Positions 26,038-34,341 of a DNA stretch of 64,000 nucleotides are shown here, one piece after another. Source of the DNA: Prauserella salsuginis (lineage in GTDB: Bacteria > Actinomycetota > Actinomycetes > Mycobacteriales > Pseudonocardiaceae). A program made the translations under genes and the position numbers. Within the stretch, counting starts at the first letter, position 1. Every line of letters starts with the position of its first letter. The notes beneath the pieces were generated by a model, which was not told the DNA's origin, searched no databases, and saw only the letters and a program-made list of their open reading frames with translations. The stretch covers positions 744,001-808,000 of the forward strand of contig NZ_JANBBF010000008.1 of assembly GCF_024648885.1 (NCBI RefSeq), written 5' to 3'.

Positions 26038-27141
26038 CTAGTTCCGACCACATGTACTCAGCCCGTTCACATAGCCCGTCTCGCCGGAGTGACGGGCCAG
26101 GGAATCGGTGTACTGCTGCCACAACTCGTCCGCCACGGACCGGTCGACGGACTTGGCCGCCTCGGCCTTCCACACCGGCGGTGCCAGGCGTTCGACCGCT
26201 TCCTTCATCGTTTCGCGGTCCGCGTTGCGCCAGCGCACGATGGTTCCGCCCGACTCGAGGAAATCACGACACGCCTGTCGGTCGTACTTGGTCATCAACT
26301 CGTCGGCCTTGGCGGGCCATTCCTTCTTCAGTTGCTCCACGACCTCCTTGGCATCCTCGGGCAGTCGCTCGTAAGTGCGACTACTGAAGGCGAAGACCGA
26401 ACCACCACTCTCGCCGACATCCGAGGCCATGTACTTCGCGACATCGGTGATGCCGTTGGCGACCTGGGTGTCCATCGGGTACGTGACACCGTCGACGATC
26501 CCGCGTTCGACCGACTCGTACACCTCTTCGGATGCCTGAAACGTCGCCTTGGCGCCGAGTTCCTCCCACACCACCGATGACGGCTGCGCCGGGATGCGGA
26601 TCTTGAGCCCCTCCACGTCGGCCAGCGAGGTGACCTCCGGACCAAAGGTCACAGCGGACGCGTTGTTGGGCAGGAAACCGATGAGTTCGATCTGCTGTTG
26701 CTCGAACTCTCGCTCGAACTGCTCCACTCCGTCGGCGAGGTCCTGCAACGCCCGCAGTCGAGCCGACTGGTCCGCATCCGAGATCGGCACCATGTTGATG
26801 TTGTTCAGTGGCAACTCGGCGGGAAAGTACGCGGGTACGACGTTGCCCGCCTCGGCGCGCCCCTGCTGCAGCCCAGGAAGCGTGTCGGTGCCCGCCAGAA
26901 GTCCGCCGCCGTACGTGACGTCCGTCTTGACCTGACCGTCGGTGCGCTTCTCCAGTTCCGACATGAACCATGCGATGAGGTCCGACTGCGAGCCGCCCGG
27001 CGGAAGCACCTGGGCTGCACGGATCTCCACCGGACCGCCCGCGTTGGATGCGGCACCTCCGCAGCCACTGATCGCCAGGGCGACAACCGAGAGTATCGCG
27101 AGGAACCGGGACGCCCGGCCTCTCGTGGTGGTGCGCGTCAT
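26038..27141 (-). CDS. TRAP transporter solute-binding lipoprotein (DctP)
   Basis: A 367-residue binding protein. Seen: N-terminal positively charged region, hydrophobic core and lipobox ISGC with Cys near residue 27, so it is probably lipid-anchored outside the membrane. Mature part: AQVLPPGGSQSDLI, GLKIRIPAQPSSVVWEELGA, VDGVTYPMDTQVANGITDVA, the usual TRAP P-subunit blocks, including an Arg that typically pairs with substrate carboxylate. ATG at 27141 with GGAGGCGCA. First gene of the TRAP operon; 76 bp separate it from dctM. Confidence 0.9.
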   Translation of the reverse strand: MTRTTTRGRASRFLAILSVVALAISGCGGAASNAGGPVEIRAAQVLPPGGSQSDLIAWFMSELEKRTDGQVKTDVTYGGGLLAGTDTLPGLQQGRAEAGNVVPAYFPAELPLNNINMVPISDADQSARLRALQDLADGVEQFEREFEQQQIELIGFLPNNASAVTFGPEVTSLADVEGLKIRIPAQPSSVVWEELGAKATFQASEEVYESVERGIVDGVTYPMDTQVANGITDVAKYMASDVGESGGSVFAFSSRTYERLPEDAKEVVEQLKKEWPAKADELMTKYDRQACRDFLESGGTIVRWRNADRETMKEAVERLAPPVWKAEAAKSVDRSVADELWQQYTDSLARHSGETGYVNGLSTCGRN

Positions 27142-27162
27142 TGCGCCTCCTCATATTGTTCC

Positions 27163-27176
27163 ACCAACCGATTGGT
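27163..27176. promoter_or_regulatory. Operator-like palindrome, site 6 (TRAP operon)
   Basis: ACCAACCGATTGGT with perfect ACCAA/TTGGT arms, 21 bp upstream of the dctP start codon. Confidence 0.68.
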
Positions 27177-27492
27177 CAATTAATCTCGACGAGGGGGTGT
27201 GGTGTCAAGCACACACGAACGTGGAGATAGTGACGTGGGTCACGTGATCGGGTTTGCGTTGGTCGCTCGCCGAACACCTTCGGCCGACCCGGTCACGCGC
27301 GGGAGACCAACACCAGCGGGCACGGATCACATGGTCGAGAACAGAGCCGGAGTCGCGGCAGCTCCCCGCGTCAACGAGGGGCCCGACACCTCACGGATCA
27401 TGTGAAGCGTTCGCGAAGAACCAGGTCTCCGACCGGTTGACGACGTCGTCGGCGTCAATACCGAACCGGGAGTCCCGGATCAGCAGCAGCCG
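27177..27492. other. Intergenic region upstream of dctP
   Basis: Holds the dctP promoter region with the CRP-like palindrome at 27230-27243. No convincing gene is visible; short open frames here lack ribosome sites or family features. Confidence 0.55.
27230..27243. promoter_or_regulatory. CRP/GlxR-like palindrome upstream of dctP
   Basis: GTGACGTGGGTCAC is a perfect GTGAC-N4-GTCAC inverted repeat about 90 bp upstream of the dctP start. It resembles the TGTGA-N6-TCACA site of CRP-family activators such as actinobacterial GlxR. Assignment is by pattern only. Confidence 0.4.
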
Positions 27493-28278
27493 TCACAGCG
27501 AATAACCTCCGTCCACGTCGATCCACTGGCCGGTCACATAACGGGCCTCATCGGAGACCAGGAAGCCAACCGTGGCCGCGATGTCGCGCGCCTTGCCGAA
27601 TGTGCCCAGCGGAATCCGCCCACGCGCCACCTCGAGGCTTTCGGGCCGAATGTCGCCGTGGTCGATCAGGACCTGCGTCATACCCTCATCGAGAATGCCG
27701 ACACCCACGGCGTTCGCACGCACGCCGTAGCGTCCCTCTTCCGCCGCCACCGCCCGCACGACCGCTTCGTTCGCCGCCTTTGGACCGCTCGAGAGGACGT
27801 CCCGCAGCACGAAACGTCGGTTGGCAACCGTGGACACGACCACCACCGAGCCGCGACTCTCCCGCAAGGAAGGCAGAGCCGCCGAGATCACCGTGTAGGT
27901 GCCGCCGGAGTCCACGCGCAACTGCTCGAGGTACTGCTCCGGCGGAATCGTGCTGGTCCAGCCCTGGAAGTTCGTCGGGGACGCGGCCAGCACCACCGTG
28001 TGCAGCCCGCCGTGCCGCGCGACCGCTTCTCCGACGACCTCACGCACCCGGAAGGCGTCGCCGAGGTCCAGGTGGACCGCGACACCGTCCCGGCCCACCT
28101 CCTTCACGGCCAGGGCGGTCTCCTCGGCCGCGGCGCTGTTGCCGGCGTAGGTCACGGTCACGTCGCCGCCGAGTTCCGCAAGCCGAACCGCGACGGACCG
28201 CCCGATCGCGCCGCTGCCGCCGATCACGAGGCATCCGCCGGCCCGACCGCCGAAAGCGCCCTGATCCCGCGTAGTCAT
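27493..28278 (-). CDS. SDR-fold protein lacking the catalytic tyrosine
   Basis: A 261-residue Rossmann SDR. Seen: cofactor loop VIGGSGAIGRSVA, TYAGNSAAAEE, Ser in VVVVSTVANRR, and C-terminal YVTGQWIDVDGGYSL. The YxxxK motif is replaced: Lys at about 167 is in SSGPKAANE and residue 163 is Ser, not Tyr, and NNAG is replaced by LAASP. It therefore may be a non-classical reductase, isomerase or binding protein. Its ATG overlaps the molybdopterin oxidoreductase stop by one base, so the two probably act together. Confidence 0.82.
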   Translation of the reverse strand: MTTRDQGAFGGRAGGCLVIGGSGAIGRSVAVRLAELGGDVTVTYAGNSAAAEETALAVKEVGRDGVAVHLDLGDAFRVREVVGEAVARHGGLHTVVLAASPTNFQGWTSTIPPEQYLEQLRVDSGGTYTVISAALPSLRESRGSVVVVSTVANRRFVLRDVLSSGPKAANEAVVRAVAAEEGRYGVRANAVGVGILDEGMTQVLIDHGDIRPESLEVARGRIPLGTFGKARDIAATVGFLVSDEARYVTGQWIDVDGGYSL

Positions 28279-30560
28279 CAGTCCTCCGTCGTCGTCCCGG
28301 TCAGGACTCGCTCCCTCGGCGGCGCTACCGGTTCCTCACCGGCGCGGATACGGCACCGCGCACCGCGCAGCGGCTGGTCGCCCGCGAAGCTCGACAGTTC
28401 CGGCGCGCCCGGGGTGATGGCGTTCGCGTTCGACACCCACACACCCGAAAGGTGCGGCTCGTACTGCGCCTCGTCGGGGTTCCACCAGTAACCGTCGGGA
28501 TTGACGGTGTCCAGCCGCAACGAGGGGTCCAGTCGCGCCCGCTGCCTGATTGCCCCCTCCGGCCGTTCGATGATCATCCATTCCCCGTCGGAGATTCCGT
28601 ACTGCGTGGCGGTGTCAGGATGGACATCGCAGATCGGCTCGGGATGAATCCGCTTCAGGCGCTCACTCTGCCGGAGGTTGGAGGCCGTGAGCTCACGGAC
28701 CCTGCTGCCCGGGATCATCTGCAGCGGGTACTCCCCCTCCGGGGCGTCGGGCACCGAGTACGGCGGTCCGGTGTAGACGGGACGGGCCTCGACCCCGAAT
28801 CGTTCGAACAGGCTGGGCACCAGTTCCACCTTGCCGGAGGGAGTGGCGAAGCCGCGTTCCTTGTACTTGTAGAACACCGGCTTGATGAATCGGTGGTTCA
28901 CCTCTCCGTCGGCCCACTCGCGGTAGCTCTTGCCCGAGGGAGCCAGGAAACGGTCGAACATGCCCTCGACGGTCTCCGGCCAGTAGTCCGGATCGTCGGA
29001 GAGCCTGCGCCCCAACTCGGCCCACAGGTCGTAGTCGTTGCGGCGCTCCCCCACCGGTTCGGCGCTCTGCTGGCCGACGACGAAGAAGTTGCCGATGCCC
29101 CAGTGAGCACTGAGGTCCGCGCGCTCCATGAAATCCGCGGCCGGCAGGACGTAATCCGACAGCTGCGCGGTCGGGGTCATCCACATGTCCATGGTCACCA
29201 GGAGTTCCAGCTTCTCACTGGTGAACGCATCGTAAGCGGCTTTGCCCGCACCCATCGACAGCAACGGCTCGCCGCACTGCACGAGTACCGCCTTGACCGG
29301 GTACGGGTCCTGCTCGGTGATGGCGCGGTAGATGGCGGGCTGGCTGGCGAACAGGACGTAGGCGGTGCCCGTGTGACCCTCCGGGTAGATCTTCGCCGTG
29401 GCCTCCCGGAAAGCCTTGTATCCGGAGATCGAGGTGATGGGCGTTTCGTGTGCGTTCACGCTCTCCCGCGTGCGCAGCGGGTGGTCGACCAGCTTCTCGA
29501 AGTTGATGTTGGGCAACCACGAGAAGGTGTTCTCGTCGTAGGGGTTGCCGAGCGGTTCGCCGCCAGGACGGTCGAGGTTGCCGGAGATGGCGCGCAGAAT
29601 CGATCTGCCGAGCACCGCCGACCGCGAAGCGCCCTCCCCGAGCTGCGTCGCGGCGACACCGAACGACAGCCGCGCGGGACCGAGCGTGGCGTACATGTGT
29701 GCGGCGGTCACGATGTCGTCCGCCGGGACTCCGGTGATCTCTTCGGTGCGTTCGGGAGTCCACTGCGCGGCCTCCTTCTCCACCTCGTCGAAGCCGGTGC
29801 ACCAGTTCTCGACGAACTCCTTGTCGTAGATCCCGTCGCGGATCATCACGTGGATCAGGCCGAGCGCGAGAGCGCCGTCGGTACGCGGACGAACCGGCAG
29901 GTGCAGATCAGCGCGCGCCGCGGTCTTGGTCCTGCGCGGGTCGACCACGATCAGCTTGGCCCCCTGGGCCTGACACTGGCGCAGCCGCTCGAACGAGGGC
30001 GGCGACGACTCCGCGGGATTGGATCCCCAGATCACGATGCACTTGGTCTTACCGGGGTAGAAACTCTGGTACACGGTGTCCCAGCCGTACATCGAGATCT
30101 CGGCAATGTACTCGCTGACGCCGCAATTGCGTCCCTGGCTGACGAAGTTCGGGGTACCGAAATCCGCCGCCCAACGCCAACTCGCCCAATCGCCCGGCGT
30201 CTTGTGCGTACCGCCGAGCGTCGCGACCGACTCGGGACCGTCCTGCTCACGCAGATCACGCAGTTTCGCCGCGATCTCGTCCATGGCCTGCTGCCAGGAG
30301 ATCCGCTCCCATTTGCCCTCGCCTCGCTTGCCCACTCGCTTCAGCGGGAAGTTGAGGCGGTCATCGTGCCGGTGGATCTCGAGCGCGGTCGTCCCCTTGA
30401 TGCACAGCTTGCCGTTGGCAACCGGATTGTTGCGATCACCGTCGAACGCCTGCGGCTCCCCCTCGCCGTCCACCCGGAAGAGCATCCCGCAGTGCTGTGG
30501 GCACAGAGTGCAGAACGTCCGACGGACCTCGGAACCGTCGGTGTAGTTGAGCTTGGCCAA
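28278..30560 (-). CDS. Molybdopterin oxidoreductase of the DMSO-reductase superfamily
   Basis: A 760-residue bis-MGD enzyme. Seen: N-terminal [4Fe-4S] cysteines at about 17, 20, 24 and 53 (CTLCPQHCG and KLCIKG), GRNCGVSEY with Cys near 146 as candidate Mo/W ligand, VIWGSNPAESSPP, and a C-terminal dinucleotide-binding domain. Length and cysteine layout recall thiosulfate/polysulfide reductases, acetylene hydratase and similar soluble members. No electron-transfer subunit genes flank it, so it may use the pathway ferredoxins or perform a non-redox hydration or hydroxylation. ATG at 30560; an operator-like box ends 22 bp upstream. No twin-arginine signal, so cytoplasmic. Confidence 0.9.
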   Translation of the reverse strand: MAKLNYTDGSEVRRTFCTLCPQHCGMLFRVDGEGEPQAFDGDRNNPVANGKLCIKGTTALEIHRHDDRLNFPLKRVGKRGEGKWERISWQQAMDEIAAKLRDLREQDGPESVATLGGTHKTPGDWASWRWAADFGTPNFVSQGRNCGVSEYIAEISMYGWDTVYQSFYPGKTKCIVIWGSNPAESSPPSFERLRQCQAQGAKLIVVDPRRTKTAARADLHLPVRPRTDGALALGLIHVMIRDGIYDKEFVENWCTGFDEVEKEAAQWTPERTEEITGVPADDIVTAAHMYATLGPARLSFGVAATQLGEGASRSAVLGRSILRAISGNLDRPGGEPLGNPYDENTFSWLPNINFEKLVDHPLRTRESVNAHETPITSISGYKAFREATAKIYPEGHTGTAYVLFASQPAIYRAITEQDPYPVKAVLVQCGEPLLSMGAGKAAYDAFTSEKLELLVTMDMWMTPTAQLSDYVLPAADFMERADLSAHWGIGNFFVVGQQSAEPVGERRNDYDLWAELGRRLSDDPDYWPETVEGMFDRFLAPSGKSYREWADGEVNHRFIKPVFYKYKERGFATPSGKVELVPSLFERFGVEARPVYTGPPYSVPDAPEGEYPLQMIPGSRVRELTASNLRQSERLKRIHPEPICDVHPDTATQYGISDGEWMIIERPEGAIRQRARLDPSLRLDTVNPDGYWWNPDEAQYEPHLSGVWVSNANAITPGAPELSSFAGDQPLRGARCRIRAGEEPVAPPRERVLTGTTTED

Positions 30561-30581
30561 GGCAGCACTCCAATCCGACCT

Positions 30582-30595
30582 ACCAATCGTTTGGT
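30582..30595. promoter_or_regulatory. Operator-like palindrome, site 7 (molybdoenzyme operon)
   Basis: ACCAATCGTTTGGT, identical to site 3 and placed 21 bp upstream of the molybdopterin oxidoreductase ATG, followed by an AT-rich stretch (GAATTTAA). Confidence 0.68.
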
Positions 30596-30789
30596 GAATT
30601 TAAGCTACCTTGTGCGGAACTCGCCCACAAGGGATGTCGGCGCGAACACGTCGCGTAGATCAGGCTCCGATGCACCGGCCATGGCTGCCGCCGGCCACCG
30701 GGCCGAGCCTCGCACCCGCAGGCAGTGGCGACAGTCGCTGTTTCGAGGGCGCCGGCGGACGGTGAGCCGAGACCTTCTTGTTCTCCAGG

Positions 30790-31172
30790 ATGAGCAGCAA
30801 GGCAACCGATGAGGCGCAGTTCCTCGTCGGCGATCTGGCCGAGCGCCTACAGCGATCGGTGGTGGTCGCCGACTCGCGACTTGAGCTTCTATGCAACAGT
30901 GCCCACTTCGGCGACGAGGACTCCGTGCGCGTGTATGCGTTGCGCAACCGAGCGACCCTCAGCAAAGCCATCGTGCATACCCTCGCGCAAGGTGCCGCCA
31001 CCTGGCCCCCGGCATCATTCCGCGCAATGCTGAACGTGGATTGCAGGCGAGGTTCTGCGCTCCGATCAGATGGCGCGGCGACCCTCAGATCCCGATGCTG
31101 GCATCCGGACTCACCCATGATCGACGCCGCTCCGTGAGGCATATGTCGACATCACCGCCGGGTGCCACATGA
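30790..31172 (+). pseudogene. PucR/CdaR-type regulator fragment, frameshifted
   Basis: Residues after ATG 30790 (EAQFLVGDLAERLQRSVVV, then DSRLELLCNSAHFGDEDSVR and a few more) look like the N-terminal domain of PucR-type regulators. Near 31008 the similarity moves to another reading frame, which reads PGIIPRNAERGLQARFCAPI followed by RWRGD, then ends at 31172. A PucR regulator is normally about 400 residues, so this is a frameshifted and C-terminally truncated remnant. It lies between the region 1 and region 2 operons and may once have controlled one of them. Confidence 0.6.
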
Positions 31173-31480
31173 AAAAGCGGCGCTGAGTCACCCTCGCTCC
31201 CGGCGGCTCGATCGACACGCAGTCGGCCGAGGAACGGGTTTCCGATCCTGTCAGCTCGTGCTGAACACACTGCCGGACTGACAGCGACCAGTGAGCCCAT
31301 CAAAGGTGCGTTGATTGCGGGTGCGTGCCCGCCGATGGGCGGGTGGCCACTGGTACACGACACCGAGTTACCAGTGCCAACGCACAATCAAGGTCACCGA
31401 TCCACGCCGCCACCGCATGCGACACTCGATGAACGCCGACCGAGTCGTTGGCACCGACCGGGACTACCATCGAATCTGGC
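31173..31480. other. Intergenic region after the regulator remnant
   Basis: No gene, RNA or clear hairpin was recognised. It may contain further decayed regulator sequence. Confidence 0.4.
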
Positions 31481-34324
31481 CTACCTGCCCGCCCGTAGCG
31501 CAGCTGCCAACACTTCCGCCAGGTGCCAGCTTTCGACGTCTGTGCCTTGGTGGATCTGCGTCCGGCACGAGAACCCGTCCGCAAGGACGATGTCGTTCTC
31601 CCCTGCCGCCCGCACCTTCGGATACAGCTCCCGCTCGCCGAGGTCCTGAGACATCTCGAAGTGGCCGGGCTCGAATCCCCAGTTGCCGGCCAGTCCACAA
31701 CACCCGCCGCCGACCACATCGACATCGACGCCCAGGCTGGCAAGGATCTCCAGCTCTGCGTCGTAGCCGGTAGTGGCTTTCTGGTGGCAGTGGACCTGGC
31801 ACAACACCCGCGACGGCTCATTGCCCCGAACAGAATCGAACGGCCAGCAACCACCTTCGGCCTTGTGCCGGGAGATGAACTCGCCGAAGGATGACGCGAG
31901 TTCGGTGACCCTGTGGGCCCTCGAATCGTCAGGGACGAGCTCGGTAATCTCGTGTTTGAGCACTGCCGCGCACGAGGGTTCCAGACCGATGACGGGATAG
32001 CCGCCCGCGATGAGCGGGTCCATGACATCCAATGCCCGGCCGAGCACCTTTCGCGCCGTGTCGAGCTGCCCCGTGGAGTGCCACGTCAACCCACAGCAGA
32101 CATCGTCAGCCGGCATGAGCACCCGGTAACCCAGGGTCTCCAGCACTTCGACGGCCGCCTTGCCTGGGCCGGCGGAGGCGAAGTTGGTGAAGGTGTCTGG
32201 CCACAGCACCACAGCCGGCCTTTCAACCTCCTCGAATGTGCTCTTCCGACGGCTGTGCCAACGACCCAACGGGACAGGGTTGAACCGGATCATCCGGCGT
32301 CGCGGTTCGATACCGCCGAGCCGCTTGGTGAACTCTTCGACAAGACGGAACGATTCGACAAAGTTGACCAGTCGCAACGCGCCTGGGACCTTCGCCAACC
32401 AGCGCAGCACGCGCGGCATCCAACCCATGGTGAAGTGCGCGCGCGGCCGCCGATTCTTTCCGAAGAACCCCTTGACTCCGCGGCGGTAGTGATGATGAAG
32501 GAACTCGGACTTGTAAGTCGCCATGTCCACGTTGACCGGGCATTCCGAAACACACGCCTTGCAGGACAGGCACATGTCCAGCGCCTCGCGGACCTCTGCG
32601 GACTTCCATCCTTCGCTGACGCTCTCGCCCCGCAGCATCTCCGCCAGCACGCGAGCTCGCCCGCGAGTGGAGTGGACCTCGTCACCGCTGGCCTGGAACG
32701 ACGGACACATGGCTCCGACGTCGGAGCGGCACGCTCCCACACCCACACACCGGTTGACGGCACTGGTGAATGATCCTCCGTCACGAGAGAAGGCGTGCAC
32801 CGGCGTCAGCTCAAGTTGGTCCCGTTCCGGCCCCGGGCGTACTCCTTGATCGATGGGTTCGGGAGCAACGAGCACGCCCGGATTGAACACTCCGTCAGGG
32901 TCGAAGGTTTCCTTGAATGCCCGGAACGCTCTCAGCGCTGCTGGTGAGTAGATCGCCGGAAGAAGTTCCGAACGAGCCCGCCCGTCGCCGTGCTCCCCCG
33001 ACACCGAGCCTCCGTAGGAACGGACGAGCTCCGCAGCATGTTCGACGAACCGGCGGTACCGGGCCAGGCCCTGTTCGGTCTCGAGGTCGAAGGAGATCCG
33101 GAGATGGATGCAGCCCTCTCCGAAGTGGCCGAACGGAATCCCCTCCAGTCCGAGTTCATCGAGCAATACGTAGAGCTTGCGCAGGTAGTCGCTGAGGTAC
33201 TCCGCGGGGACGGCCGAGTCCTCCCAGCCTGGCCACGCCTCGCCGCCGTCCGGGAGTCTGGTGACGATGCCCGCGCCTGCTTCACGGATCGACCACAGCT
33301 TCCGGACATGACCTGGGTCGGTGACGACCAGCGAATCGCTCACGAGGTCTGAGACGTATCCAGGCAGCTCGGCAGCCAACCGCTCGGCTTCGTCCTGCGT
33401 ATCGGCACCTACTTCGCAGTAGAGCCACCCGCCCCCACGGGGAAGCGCCGATCCGGCCTGCTCTCTCCCGGGCCTGGAACGCAGGGCAGTGAGCAGATCA
33501 GCGCCCATGCCCTCAATGGTCTGCACTCCCGCAAGCTTCAGCCGCGGTGCAGCTGCCGCGGCATCGAAGACGTCGTCGAATCCCATGACGCTCAACGCGG
33601 TCGCGGCGGGTTTCCGGACCAGTCTCACGGTGAGTGAGGTCATGATCCCGCACGTCCCCTCGCTCCCGGCGAAGGATTTGGCGACATCGAATCCGTGCTC
33701 GGGGAGCAGATGGTGCAACCCGTATCCCGACACCTGCCGGGGGAACTGTCCGAGCTCCGTACGCAGTGTCGACAGGTTCTGATCTCGGATCGCAGCCAAC
33801 GCACTCTCGATCGCCGGATCAGAGGTTCCGCCCCTGTGCAGCTGCACCGTTCTGCCGTCGGCAAGCATCACAGTCACGGCGACCAGGTTCTCGGCGCTGG
33901 TACCCCAGACCACTGAATGCGACCCGCAGGCGTTGTTGCCGACCATCCCACCGATCGTGCAGCGAGCATGCGTCGAAGGGTCGGGCCCGTAGGTCAGACC
34001 GTACGCCGCGGCCGCATTACGCAGCTGGTCACATACAACCCCGGGTTGAACCACGGCGGTCATCTCGTCCGGATCGATGGACAGGATGCGGTTGAAGTGC
34101 CGTGAGGTGTCGATCAGCATGCCAGTGCTGATCGTGTTGCCGGCCACCGACGTACCTCCACCGCGAGAGACCACGGGCCAGCCCTTCTGGGCCGCCAGAG
34201 CGAGTGCTTGCCGGATGTCCTCCTCGGTGCGGGGCTCGACGACGACCTCGGGCACACGCCGGTAGATCGACGCGTCCGAGGCATAGGCGGCCCGTGTCGT
34301 CAGGTCGCTGCGAAGCGCCACCAT
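31481..34324 (-). CDS. FAD- and Fe-S-dependent 2-hydroxyacid dehydrogenase (GlcD-GlcF-type fusion)
   Basis: A 947-residue fusion. Seen: N-terminal PP-loop FAD domain (VEPRTEEDIRQAL, VSRGGGTSVAGNT, TIGGMVGNNACGSH), FAD-oxidase C domain with SGEHGDGRAR, then ferredoxin-like cysteines CVGVGACRS and CLSCKACVSECPVN, and two CCG-type domains (DVCCGLTWHSTGQ, GGGCCGLAGNWGF). Such proteins oxidise D-lactate, glycolate or D-2-hydroxyglutarate-type acids and pass electrons to the quinone pool. ATG at 34324 with GGGAGAACTG. Last gene of the operon headed by the ESS transporter, so the transported acid or its hydrolysis product may be the substrate. Confidence 0.9.
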   Translation of the reverse strand: MVALRSDLTTRAAYASDASIYRRVPEVVVEPRTEEDIRQALALAAQKGWPVVSRGGGTSVAGNTISTGMLIDTSRHFNRILSIDPDEMTAVVQPGVVCDQLRNAAAAYGLTYGPDPSTHARCTIGGMVGNNACGSHSVVWGTSAENLVAVTVMLADGRTVQLHRGGTSDPAIESALAAIRDQNLSTLRTELGQFPRQVSGYGLHHLLPEHGFDVAKSFAGSEGTCGIMTSLTVRLVRKPAATALSVMGFDDVFDAAAAAPRLKLAGVQTIEGMGADLLTALRSRPGREQAGSALPRGGGWLYCEVGADTQDEAERLAAELPGYVSDLVSDSLVVTDPGHVRKLWSIREAGAGIVTRLPDGGEAWPGWEDSAVPAEYLSDYLRKLYVLLDELGLEGIPFGHFGEGCIHLRISFDLETEQGLARYRRFVEHAAELVRSYGGSVSGEHGDGRARSELLPAIYSPAALRAFRAFKETFDPDGVFNPGVLVAPEPIDQGVRPGPERDQLELTPVHAFSRDGGSFTSAVNRCVGVGACRSDVGAMCPSFQASGDEVHSTRGRARVLAEMLRGESVSEGWKSAEVREALDMCLSCKACVSECPVNVDMATYKSEFLHHHYRRGVKGFFGKNRRPRAHFTMGWMPRVLRWLAKVPGALRLVNFVESFRLVEEFTKRLGGIEPRRRMIRFNPVPLGRWHSRRKSTFEEVERPAVVLWPDTFTNFASAGPGKAAVEVLETLGYRVLMPADDVCCGLTWHSTGQLDTARKVLGRALDVMDPLIAGGYPVIGLEPSCAAVLKHEITELVPDDSRAHRVTELASSFGEFISRHKAEGGCWPFDSVRGNEPSRVLCQVHCHQKATTGYDAELEILASLGVDVDVVGGGCCGLAGNWGFEPGHFEMSQDLGERELYPKVRAAGENDIVLADGFSCRTQIHQGTDVESWHLAEVLAAALRAGR

Positions 34325-34341
34325 CAGTTCTCCCGACGTGT

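Noticed and set aside
28452-30812. A 786-codon plus-strand open frame
   Set aside because: Antisense to the molybdopterin oxidoreductase, with no domain pattern or ribosome site.
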